Shown: piece by piece, positions 1 through 8,550 of the stretch
Layout: every line of letters begins with the position of its first letter
Numbering within the stretch: position 1 is the first letter of the stretch
Source of the DNA: Oleiphilus messinensis
GTDB taxonomy: Bacteria > Pseudomonadota > Gammaproteobacteria > Pseudomonadales > Oleiphilaceae
DNA: 64,000 nucleotides
Assembly: GCF_002162375.1 (NCBI RefSeq)
Contig: NZ_CP021425.1
Location: 4,667,001-4,731,000, forward strand
Reading direction: 5' to 3'
Position numbers and translations under genes: made by a program
Notes under the pieces: generated by a model
Seen by the model: the letters and a program-made list of their open reading frames with translations, nothing else
Databases searched by the model: none
What the model was told of the DNA's origin: nothing

Positions 1-324
1 TGTCTGATTTTATTGTTATGCTGATTTTTATTTTTTCTGACATGTCAAAGGTTATTTTTATTCTTCTGCGATTGTCGTTATCACCTTCTCTATTGCTTGA
101 ATGTATGGCTCGTTTTTCATTCTGGAGAACAAAAAACGGCCGTCCGTGGCAGAGGTAATATCCTATAAATTGCACCACTCAGAGCGAGAGCGATCATCTC
201 AAAATCACAGAAAAACAGAAGTAAAATAAAGGTCAAATTAGGTAAAAATAAACCTAACTAATTGTTTAATATAGCAATAGCATTAAGGACATGAAATAAA
301 AATTACGCGGGAATAACGTGAAAT
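1..324. other. AT-rich intergenic stretch, no gene seen
   Basis: This stretch lies downstream of the minus-strand hybrid kinase and holds no convincing reading frame. A short inverted repeat, TTAGGT...ACCTAA, sits around 238-257. On the minus strand it is followed by a moderately T-rich run, so it could be a weak terminator for the kinase operon. The signal is too poor to call firmly. Confidence 0.4.
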
Positions 325-3300
325 TCAAGCGTACAACTTTTCGATCAAAGCAATTTGATGGTTAATTATCGCCTGATCCGGTGCCTCCAGTTCACACTGG
401 GCAAGTACAAAGTTTGCCGTACGAACGACCGAACGCCAACGGGGATGGGCAGGCAGGGTTTTGGGACTCAGGTATTTATCAAAGGTTCGGGTTTTCACGG
501 TGCCACCGTCAACATAGACCCGCCAGCATTTGCTTTCCTCGGCCAGTGCCGTTTTCGATTTGGTGGTATAGCGCTCCCAATAATTCAAGGAAATTCGCAA
601 TAATTCCACCAAGGCTTCACGTCGCTCAACACCAGAGGGCGTGACAGGTTGAGTGCGGTTCTGAGTTTTCCCCTGTAGCAACTCAACAGCCTGCTTCGAC
701 TGTTGTTGCGATAGAAGCCGAGTAACCGCGTGCAAGGCGGTTTCCAGGGCATCCAATCGACCACGACTCTCATTTAGCTCTGTGGACAAGGTTGATATCA
801 CTTGCAGGGGTTCGGGCTCTTCAGTCTCTGTTCCAAACAAACCATCCGATAACCAGGCCTCGCGGTAGGCGCTGCGTTTGTGATGGATCTCCAGTGCGAT
901 GTAGATTTCATCTTCCTGCTGGCAGCTTTTGGCAATTAGAATCGCCTCACAGGGTTGCCGACGATCCGTGTCGGTCTCGATGGGGAACACCTCAGAGAGC
1001 GTTCGCCCCGTATCCCGCTCCGCGCTTGAGAAACAGACGGCGAATTCGCAAGTTTCCTGATCAGTCGTTTCCAGCAAGCCATTTAATGCATTGATGACGA
1101 CCTGCCCCAAAATCTGTTCAGGATCAGGCAAGATCTTGTTCGGAATTCCAAACCAGTCACGAAATGCCCAATTGAAGTAGAGCAATTCCAGATCCCGATC
1201 CAGCAGCGCCATCGCCTGCTCCGCCTGATTCAATACCTGTAGCAAACGTTCATTGCTCTGCCGTAATGCACTTTCTGCATCAATCCGGCGATTAATTTCT
1301 TCGTTTAGCCGCTGATTCTCCTCACGGGCCTTCCAAAGATTGCGAACACTCAGCAACGATTGAATCCGCGCCACCAACTCCTGCTGATGATATGGTTTGG
1401 TCAGATAGTCATTGGCCCCCTGTGACAGCGCTCTGACAATATCGGCAGACTGGTGTCGAGCGGTCAACATGATCACCGGCAATTCATAAGCGTCGAACTG
1501 TTCCCGAATGTGTGCACAGACCTCAAAGCCATTGAGATTTGGCATCATCAAATCCAGTACAACCAAATCCGGTACTTTGCACTTAAGACGCTGCAACATT
1601 GCGCCACCACCCGCAAAGGCTTCTGTTGCGTAGCCAGCCTGTTGCAATTGCTTTTGCAGCAAATGCCGGTTCAACTCTTCATCATCCACAAAAAAAATCA
1701 GCGCAAATTCTTCGGATTTCGGGGACAACAGTCTCGAAGATGCATTCGCCGAGGTGCCAAACTTCGTCCCGCCATACCGAGAAAATGCCCCATCGGGTTC
1801 CATTCGCGCCTCACGTGAATCAGATCCCGAGCGCATCATCACTTCACCTGTCGGCACCTTGATTGCGTGATTTGCACCACGGGAACTGCTTTCCTCATTG
1901 AGGTAAGGCGAATCGGCGGACTCTATTTCAGTATTTTCTGCTCCGATCACGCCGGTTCCCCCCTCTGATGAAGGCACTTGCGGCTCAGCCGCAGGCAATG
2001 TAAACCGGACAGTTGTACCAATATCCGCCCGACTTTCCAGAATCATCTCCCCCCCCTGCATTTCCACCAGCTTACGACTGATTGACAGCCCTAACCCGGT
2101 CCCTTGGTAGGCCGTAGCCTGATTTTGGGAGAGTTTTTCGAACGGTTCAAAAATAATATCCATCTTGTCCGGCGTTATTCCCACTCCGGTATCAATCACT
2201 TCGATTTCAACCGCCACGCCTTTTCGCCTGGATTTAAGCAGGATAAAACCTTCCTCGGTGAACTTGATGGCATTACCCAACAGGTTAAATAATATTTGCT
2301 GTACACGGTTCGCATCCGCAAAGACAAATTTAACACTGTCATCCACATCTGTGGTCAGCACAATATCCTTGGTGCCGATCAACGGCTCGACATTGTCGAT
2401 GACTGCGACGATTAGACTCCGCAGTTCAACCACTTCCTGTTGCAGATCCAGACTACCGTGTTTGATTGAGGCAAAATCCAGGATGTCGTTCACCAGATTT
2501 CCCAGACGGGTGGCCGTAGCCGAAATCAGCTCGACATTGTGTCGTTGTTGATGCAGCGGCACCAGTGCCGGATCTTTAAGCAGAATTTTGGCCAGACCAT
2601 CAATACTGTGCAATGGCATTCTAAGTTCATGGGAAGTCGTCGCCAGAAACTCATCTTTAAAGGCACTCATGCTTTCCAGCTCGGCATTGCGCTTTTGCAG
2701 GAGATCTGACATATCTTCAACCATCGAAAGGCTTTTCACATAGCGCCGATTCAGGACAATAGACTGGAATATCACAAAAGCCAGCCACCCCAGAGTAATC
2801 ACGGGCTGACCGGAGATTAACAGATTGTGTAGCAGCACGTCGTGGATAATCGCGGCGGAGAACAGCACATGACTGGTGGCAAAAAGGCCGCCACCGGGTA
2901 ATTGCTGCCGCACGATCTGAACGCTACACAGCAGGCAGTAGACCACCACGATTAAAACCACAATCTGATAGGGAACGGCGAACAATGCAAAAAAGCGAAC
3001 CGGGCTAAACAAGGCGACAAAACAAAACACCGCTGCGATCAAGGTTGTAGCGGGCAGTAACTTTGCCGACACGGCAGACGGGAACAGGCTACGGATAAAC
3101 CCTGCGAAAAAAGGTACGGTGACATAAAAGCAGAGAAACTCCAGTAGCTGCAGCACATCCCAACTAATCCAGTCCGCCTGATGGAGCAAGCGCTGATCCA
3201 CTAATAAGGTTCGCAGGCAGATGATCAGACAAAGCATACCGAAGTAGGCTGCGGCTTTCTCCTGGGAACGCATGGCAAAAATCGCAAGGTGATACAGGCC

Positions 3301-4113
3301 AATGGTGAACAAGACGGCAAAGACAAACACGTTCAATAACAGCGGCCAGTCCTGCAAAAAGAAGATGCCCGAACCATCGGTCAATTCAGGACTGCGCCAG
3401 AGCCCACCTTCGATAAAGTGGTGATTACTGATCTGCAAATGTAGATTCAGCACCCCGTCGATTGGTCTCAGCTGAACCACCTTGGGTAAAAAACGGGGGA
3501 CCTCGGACTCGAAGTCACGACCAACCCGCCCCACAGAAGCTTCCAGTAAACCGTTGACATAAAGCCTAAACGCACTTGGCGTATCCGGCACAGCAAGGTA
3601 TAGGCTGGTGATATCGGAAGGAACGATGATACATCGGTGCAAAGTGCCATAGCCGACGCGTGTGTAAGCCGCACGCTCAGCCTCCGCCGAATTCCAGATC
3701 CCCGGAACCTGGTAGGTTACCGGGGGTTTGGCATCGATCTCCCGACCGGTGAGCAATGCCTGCCAATAAAATGACCATTTACCGGCCAACGAAAAAATTT
3801 CCCCCTGCCCCCACACCGCTTGCCGGAGATCAAGCACCGGGGCATCCGGCTGGCATTCATTCAAAACAAGGCCCAGCGCACCTTGGGCGTCTGAATCAGG
3901 AGCGTCGGTGCGGGCATATTCCAAACGTTTAGAATCGAAGGTTCCGGAATGGAAAGCGTCTTCCGAAACGGTTTGGGAAGCCTCCATAACTCGAAAAGGT
4001 GTAAACAATAGCACAAGTGCGACAACGACACAGGCCAAGTTGAGCAATACATGCCACCGGGGGAACAGTGCTTGTTCACCACCACAAGGGTGCGGTTTAG
4101 GGACCGAGGTCAC
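325..4113 (-). CDS. 7TMR-DISM hybrid sensor histidine kinase/response regulator
   Basis: A membrane-bound hybrid sensor kinase of 1262 residues. One membrane segment lies near 22-40, and an extracellular beta domain of the 7TMR-DISMED2 type spans about 90-245. Seven membrane helices follow (about 255-455), then a coiled coil and a HisKA domain with the phospho-acceptor His near 495 (ATTSHELRMPLHS). The HATPase has an N-box near 610 (NLLGNAIKF), and a receiver domain contains VVLDLMMP near 855. After the receiver come a coiled coil, a PAS-like segment (about 965-1045) and a C-terminal helical segment of about 90 residues that I do not recognise as a named domain. It starts at GTG and overlaps the stop of the upstream gene by 4 bases (GTGA), so the two are probably translationally coupled. 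The ligand is unknown; 7TMR-DISM proteins are thought to sense carbohydrates or other small molecules. Confidence 0.9.
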   Translation of the reverse strand: MTSVPKPHPCGGEQALFPRWHVLLNLACVVVALVLLFTPFRVMEASQTVSEDAFHSGTFDSKRLEYARTDAPDSDAQGALGLVLNECQPDAPVLDLRQAVWGQGEIFSLAGKWSFYWQALLTGREIDAKPPVTYQVPGIWNSAEAERAAYTRVGYGTLHRCIIVPSDITSLYLAVPDTPSAFRLYVNGLLEASVGRVGRDFESEVPRFLPKVVQLRPIDGVLNLHLQISNHHFIEGGLWRSPELTDGSGIFFLQDWPLLLNVFVFAVLFTIGLYHLAIFAMRSQEKAAAYFGMLCLIICLRTLLVDQRLLHQADWISWDVLQLLEFLCFYVTVPFFAGFIRSLFPSAVSAKLLPATTLIAAVFCFVALFSPVRFFALFAVPYQIVVLIVVVYCLLCSVQIVRQQLPGGGLFATSHVLFSAAIIHDVLLHNLLISGQPVITLGWLAFVIFQSIVLNRRYVKSLSMVEDMSDLLQKRNAELESMSAFKDEFLATTSHELRMPLHSIDGLAKILLKDPALVPLHQQRHNVELISATATRLGNLVNDILDFASIKHGSLDLQQEVVELRSLIVAVIDNVEPLIGTKDIVLTTDVDDSVKFVFADANRVQQILFNLLGNAIKFTEEGFILLKSRRKGVAVEIEVIDTGVGITPDKMDIIFEPFEKLSQNQATAYQGTGLGLSISRKLVEMQGGEMILESRADIGTTVRFTLPAAEPQVPSSEGGTGVIGAENTEIESADSPYLNEESSSRGANHAIKVPTGEVMMRSGSDSREARMEPDGAFSRYGGTKFGTSANASSRLLSPKSEEFALIFFVDDEELNRHLLQKQLQQAGYATEAFAGGGAMLQRLKCKVPDLVVLDLMMPNLNGFEVCAHIREQFDAYELPVIMLTARHQSADIVRALSQGANDYLTKPYHQQELVARIQSLLSVRNLWKAREENQRLNEEINRRIDAESALRQSNERLLQVLNQAEQAMALLDRDLELLYFNWAFRDWFGIPNKILPDPEQILGQVVINALNGLLETTDQETCEFAVCFSSAERDTGRTLSEVFPIETDTDRRQPCEAILIAKSCQQEDEIYIALEIHHKRSAYREAWLSDGLFGTETEEPEPLQVISTLSTELNESRGRLDALETALHAVTRLLSQQQSKQAVELLQGKTQNRTQPVTPSGVERREALVELLRISLNYWERYTTKSKTALAEESKCWRVYVDGGTVKTRTFDKYLSPKTLPAHPRWRSVVRTANFVLAQCELEAPDQAIINHQIALIEKLYA

Positions 4114-6707
4114 TCAGCCTCCCCTTTATTCCTGGCTGTATTCCAGGTCCGCAACAACGAAGAAATACCTTGTTGCTGGTCGACGTAGGACACCAGTTGG
4201 CGGAATGCATTATCGGTTTCAAACAACAAATGCTCGATTTCCGAATCTTGGCTCAGATCTTCATCCGGCCCCGTTTCAGGGTTCCCCGAAAGCCGAAGAC
4301 AAAGCGCTTCCGTCAAGCCTGCAGCGCAGTGATGAAGTTGCCGGGCTGGCACATCTGCAGCCAGTTTAGCCAACAACCGAACGGCCCGTTCCGCCAACCG
4401 GTAATCGCGCTGATCGAACGCATCCAGCAGAATATGTAACTGGTCCTTTTGCTCGTTCAGCAAAATGGCCAGCCGCTCCTTGAGCGTATCTTCAGATCCA
4501 TCCGAATGCTCCAGAGCCTGACGCCAGTCTACAAGGGGAACAGTTTGGGACTCCGGTTTAGAAGCAGGAAGACTGAAGGACATCGACAGTAAATCCTCGT
4601 GCTCCTCTTCAAGCACCTTTTCATAACTGATTCGCTGCTCCCCCCCCGTATTTTCTGATGGCTCAGGCACGAAACGCCCTGCCGATTCTGACGTTATTAA
4701 CACCTCAGGCTCTCTACCCTGTTCAGCGACTGAATCGAGCTCGTTATCCACCTCGACATCCACCTCAGAACCGCCTCTGAGGGTTGCCGCCGGATGAGCA
4801 AGTAACGGGTGGTGCACATCAAATTCCGCTTTTGCCTGCAACATCTGTGTATGCATTACCTCAATATCGCCCCCAGGTTTAACGAGACTAATCCCGAGTT
4901 GCCGGCACTGGTGAATATATGCTGCATCCAATGCCTCCACTTCCATAAGCATAGGCACCTTGGTGAAATTCGCAATACCCTCACATTTTTGAAGGTCTTT
5001 AATGAGTGCCGCAAAGCTGTACCCGGAAAATATTACTCGATCAATACTGTCAAAACCGTTCCGGGCAATTGACGTCAGCGTTTGAAAAAGCAACGCCCCA
5101 CCCCAGATTACGGAAGACTGCCAACGATCCGTTTTCACGGCTGCGACACCACGATGCGGTGGTTCAATACTGAGATTTTTTGCATGGGACTGCTCCAGCG
5201 ACACAATGACCAGCAGCCGTAGTGGATGTTGTCCATCTTTATCTTCAAGAGCAACGTTATCTTCAGGAGCCGCATTTTCGTCACCATCGTGATCTTCAAT
5301 CCAACTCTCCAATTGCGCCATGTCATGTTTATGAATGGGTACGGTTTCAGACTGTATAGAAGGTTCCCCTCGGACGGCTTGATGTGCGCTATTTCGCATT
5401 CGGCTTAGTAAGGCTAGAGAGAGCAACATTAGCGCCAACAGCACCGTCCATGGTTGAATATTCTCAACTGCCAGACTGTCTTTGAGAACACCTTGTCGGC
5501 TTAATACATCGATCCACATACCGATTAAGTAAATCAGCCAGGCACCGACAAACAACACTCCAGGCATGAGCCAGTATCGAATCATAATGGTGCCCAATAG
5601 CAACAGCACAAGCACATAGACCGGCTCCAGCAGCATATACCCGTTTATATATCCATCAATAGTGGCCAGACCGGGTACCCACCAGGACAACCCCGCGACG
5701 ACCAGAGCGGCCAGGATCAGGAGAGACAGGCCGTATCCCGCCCACCGGGACTGGACGAGCGGATTGAACAAAGACTTCGAATAGAGGACTGCCACGGCGA
5801 ACGCCAACGGCATCAGTACTTGCTCGTAATGTAATAAACGCTGCCGGTCGGCCAGGGCATCCACCACAGCCAATCCATGAATAGGCAATGCTGAGGCAAA
5901 AAGCTGTACGCCACCAAACACCGCCCATAAGAGCAACGCGTGAAATTGAACAGGCTGGCGATGGAGGCACCAGAGAAAAAGGTGCCAAATCATCAGCCCC
6001 AACAACAGCCCGGCATACAGGCCGCCAAAATAAACTCGCTCACGGGCGACGCCTTCAAGTGTTGAAGTGGTGTAGAGTCTGACTGTGGGGAAAACCGGTC
6101 CATTCCCGCGAACGTTGACAAGCACATCAACCTGATGGTTGAGCCGATAAGGTAATAAAAGTGGCAGGTGACGGAATTCAGACCACACCAGTGAATCAGG
6201 GTTTGTAGGTCGTTTATGACTAACTTCTGACGACCACTCCGGGTAAACATAAGTCTCTATCTCCCAGATACTGGCACCATCAAATAGTAGCCAATAAAGT
6301 TCAGCCTGATCCGCGCTAGCGGACAATTGCTCGGAATGAAAGCCCAAACGGAGGAAATACCAGTGCTCCGTCTCCGATACGGACGTTGCCCCTGACTCAG
6401 ATTTCCCACCTTGAAGCTGTAAGGCATGGCTTTGAGGTCCGGCGAATTTAAATCGTGCCCGCTCCTGATGTTCGACCCAGTGGTAGATCTCTTTTGCTGA
6501 TGCGAATTCTGAATTGGCTTTCGTTTTGATTTCAGCGTCGAGCTGGACACGCCATAGCCCGAGCAGTTGCGGGTCTGGCGTTCGCTCACTGATCCAAAAT
6601 GGAAAAAATGGATCATCGGGCGAACCGTGCGCACCGGGCATCACGAGCAGCATTAAGCTGCCGAACACAAACAGGAGCACAATACGGAGTTCGGAGATCA
6701 TCAACAC
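4110..6707 (-). CDS. 7TMR-DISM membrane signalling protein with degenerate C-terminal relay region
   Basis: An 865-residue membrane protein paired with the hybrid kinase downstream. It has a signal anchor or signal peptide (about 8-28), an extracellular domain (about 30-220) and seven hydrophobic helices (about 225-436). A low-complexity cytoplasmic region follows. Around 470-640 one segment looks like a very degraded receiver fold, and the last 140 residues form a helical bundle like an Hpt domain. No HxxKG phosphotransfer motif is visible in that bundle: the expected place reads RLLAKLAAD. There is no kinase domain, so it is probably a co-sensor or signal partner of the kinase. The open frame begins at GTG; an in-frame ATG at 6701 is an equally good start. 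Confidence 0.75.
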   Translation of the reverse strand: MLMISELRIVLLFVFGSLMLLVMPGAHGSPDDPFFPFWISERTPDPQLLGLWRVQLDAEIKTKANSEFASAKEIYHWVEHQERARFKFAGPQSHALQLQGGKSESGATSVSETEHWYFLRLGFHSEQLSASADQAELYWLLFDGASIWEIETYVYPEWSSEVSHKRPTNPDSLVWSEFRHLPLLLPYRLNHQVDVLVNVRGNGPVFPTVRLYTTSTLEGVARERVYFGGLYAGLLLGLMIWHLFLWCLHRQPVQFHALLLWAVFGGVQLFASALPIHGLAVVDALADRQRLLHYEQVLMPLAFAVAVLYSKSLFNPLVQSRWAGYGLSLLILAALVVAGLSWWVPGLATIDGYINGYMLLEPVYVLVLLLLGTIMIRYWLMPGVLFVGAWLIYLIGMWIDVLSRQGVLKDSLAVENIQPWTVLLALMLLSLALLSRMRNSAHQAVRGEPSIQSETVPIHKHDMAQLESWIEDHDGDENAAPEDNVALEDKDGQHPLRLLVIVSLEQSHAKNLSIEPPHRGVAAVKTDRWQSSVIWGGALLFQTLTSIARNGFDSIDRVIFSGYSFAALIKDLQKCEGIANFTKVPMLMEVEALDAAYIHQCRQLGISLVKPGGDIEVMHTQMLQAKAEFDVHHPLLAHPAATLRGGSEVDVEVDNELDSVAEQGREPEVLITSESAGRFVPEPSENTGGEQRISYEKVLEEEHEDLLSMSFSLPASKPESQTVPLVDWRQALEHSDGSEDTLKERLAILLNEQKDQLHILLDAFDQRDYRLAERAVRLLAKLAADVPARQLHHCAAGLTEALCLRLSGNPETGPDEDLSQDSEIEHLLFETDNAFRQLVSYVDQQQGISSLLRTWNTARNKGEAE

Positions 6708-6824
6708 CAGACCAACAGCCTCTCACTCTAACTACCACAATAAATCGGCGACAGATAAGGTAACTTTCAAGCTCACTTTTTCAAAGTATAGTTCTAGTAT
6801 AGACGAAGGCTATTAGCGGTTATT

Positions 6825-6843
6825 GCACCTGAACTTCAGGTGC
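6825..6843. terminator. Hairpin downstream of the DUF815 ATPase gene
   Basis: GCACCTGAA-C-TTCAGGTGC is a perfect inverted repeat 22 bases beyond the stop of the minus-strand ATPase gene. There is no T-run after it on either strand. It could aid termination or protect the 3' end, but it is not a textbook intrinsic terminator. Confidence 0.4.
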
Positions 6844-6864
6844 CCGGATCCGTTTCATTCACAC

Positions 6865-7692
6865 TTAGTTAAATTCACCGGAATAGGCCCGATAAAACTG
6901 TTTTGCTGCCCGGCCACTGCGAACGCCTTTAGTGTAGGCAAACTTTAATGCAGCCCGGTGTAGTGCTGAGCGCTCTTGCACCGCTGGAAAAAGATGATCG
7001 ACAATGTTCAGGTATTCGTCCTGGCTAATCGGGTAAAAGGACAACCATAATCCAAACCGATCCGAAAGCGAGATTTTCTCTTCAACGGCTTCGCCATGGT
7101 GCAACTCGCCATCCACGACTTTAGAATTGTCGTTATCACTCATATATTCCGGCAGCAAATGGCGTCGGTTCGATGTCGCGTACACCAGCACATTGTCCGG
7201 AGGCAGTTCAATGGAGCCTTCCAGTGCGCTTTTCAGCGCTTTGTATTGAGACTCTCCGGCATCAAAAGACAAGTCATCACAATAGATTACGAAGCGATGA
7301 CTCTCATCCCGGATATCATCGATAATATCATTCAAATCGAGCAAGTCGTTTTTATCGACCTCAATAATCCTCAGGCCCTCTGTGACATATTCATTGAGCA
7401 AGGCTTTAATCAGTGAGGATTTTCCGGTCCCCCGCGCCCCCCATAACAACACATTATTAGCGGGCAACCCGCGAAGGAAACGTTCTGTATTATGCCGCAA
7501 CGCAGCCACTTGGCGGTCCACCCCCAGAAGATCTGAAAACCGGACCGGATCCAACCGGGTTACGGGCCTCAATATGCCTCGCCGGGCACGCCAGATAGCA
7601 GCCGGTACCCGGTTCCACTCCAGGCCTCGTTCTGTTATGTCATCAGAATTCAACGCAGCGCCGCTGTCATCTTGATTTAGTTTTTGAGTCAT
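6865..7692 (-). CDS. AAA+ ATPase of the DUF815 family
   Basis: A cytoplasmic P-loop ATPase of 275 residues, the usual size for the DUF815 family. The Walker A motif is at about 85-92 (GARGTGKS), and a Walker B-like IYCDDLSFD lies near 134-142. A lid segment with LSDRFGLWLSFYPIS is typical of AAA+ sensor regions. The biochemical role of the family is not established. It starts 10 bases after the stop of ubiX and so is likely co-transcribed with it. Confidence 0.85.
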   Translation of the reverse strand: MTQKLNQDDSGAALNSDDITERGLEWNRVPAAIWRARRGILRPVTRLDPVRFSDLLGVDRQVAALRHNTERFLRGLPANNVLLWGARGTGKSSLIKALLNEYVTEGLRIIEVDKNDLLDLNDIIDDIRDESHRFVIYCDDLSFDAGESQYKALKSALEGSIELPPDNVLVYATSNRRHLLPEYMSDNDNSKVVDGELHHGEAVEEKISLSDRFGLWLSFYPISQDEYLNIVDHLFPAVQERSALHRAALKFAYTKGVRSGRAAKQFYRAYSGEFN

Positions 7693-7702
7693 ATGTTCAA
7701 CC

Positions 7703-8329
7703 TCATGTCAGGCGGGATTCGCCCCAACGGGATACCAGAGTCTGCTGCACATCAAGGTGATCTAAAATTCGGGCCACAATAAAATCAACCAGATCATCAA
7801 TGCTCTTCGGCTGGTGGTAAAAGCCGGGACTCGCGGGCATCACGATGGCTCCCATGCGGGTCAGGGCCAGCATGTTTTCCAGATGAATCGCAGAATAGGG
7901 TGTTTCGCGCGGGACAATAATCAGCTTACGACGCTCTTTCAGCGCCACATCTGCGGCCCGCTCAATTAGATTATCACAACCGCCACGGGCAATTGCCGAC
8001 AGCGTACCGGTGCTACAGGGACAAATCACCATGTGACTGGGGGAAGACGAACCCGATGCCACCGGAGACATCCAATCCTCCTTGCCAAAGACGCGCAACT
8101 GACCGGGGTCTGAAGCAAAATATTCAGTTAAAAACGCTTCCATCGCCGCAGCCTGTCCCGGCATTTTCAGGTCAGTCTCTGTTGACAGCACAACCTGAGC
8201 GGCTTTTGAAATCAGAAAATAAACAGTATGGCCTTCTTCCAGCAAGCACTCGACCAAGCGCAAGCCATACTGGGCACCAGACGCCCCCGTCATCGCCACC
8301 GTTACGGTATGTCGATTGAATTGATTCAT
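7703..8329 (-). CDS. ubiX: UbiX flavin prenyltransferase
   Basis: UbiX joins dimethylallyl phosphate to FMN to make the prenyl-FMN cofactor needed by the UbiD decarboxylase in ubiquinone synthesis. The 208-residue protein has the family's N-terminal flavin-binding motif [15 protein letters not shown] (about 10-24). The middle holds [14 protein letters not shown], and the C-terminal half has the conserved [15 protein letters not shown] and [11 protein letters not shown] segments. In Pseudomonas ubiX lies next to mpl. Here a TRAP transporter pair sits between them. Confidence 0.95.
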   Translation of the reverse strand: MNQFNRHTVTVAMTGASGAQYGLRLVECLLEEGHTVYFLISKAAQVVLSTETDLKMPGQAAAMEAFLTEYFASDPGQLRVFGKEDWMSPVASGSSSPSHMVICPCSTGTLSAIARGGCDNLIERAADVALKERRKLIIVPRETPYSAIHLENMLALTRMGAIVMPASPGFYHQPKSIDDLVDFIVARILDHLDVQQTLVSRWGESRLT

Positions 8330-8471
8330 GATATCCCCCTATCTTAATGGCAAAGATATCGAAAGTTGGCAGAAATGCAATACAGCGTCATAAATCGCGA
8401 CAAAAATCGCTCGATACAAATGCGATGCAAATGGACAGGCGTAATACCTACGGCAGATAGCCCCTAACACC

Positions 8472-8497
8472 TGGCAAATAGCACATGGCAAATAGCA
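8472..8497. repeat. Short direct repeat, two copies with 14-bp period
   Basis: TGGCAAATAGCA occurs at 8472-8483 and again at 8486-8497, in the spacer between the TRAP permease and ubiX. It is probably a small slippage duplication without known function. Confidence 0.5.
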
Positions 8498-8520
8498 GAT
8501 TTTCAGGAAAGAAAGAAAAT

Positions 8521-8542
8521 GCCGGGCCCGATCAGGCCCGGC
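8521..8542 (-). terminator. Intrinsic terminator of the TRAP operon
   Basis: GCCGGGCC and GGCCCGGC form an 8-bp GC-rich stem with a 6-base loop just after the stop of the TRAP permease gene. On the minus strand it is followed by ATTTTCTTTCTTTCC, a T-rich tail. This fits a rho-independent terminator separating the TRAP operon from ubiX. Confidence 0.8.
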
Positions 8543-8550
8543 TGGATAGC

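Noticed and set aside
2165-2551. Long plus-strand frames opposite the first hybrid kinase
   Set aside because: They lie wholly within well-supported minus-strand kinase domains and encode low-complexity Ser/Thr/Arg-rich sequence typical of shadow frames.
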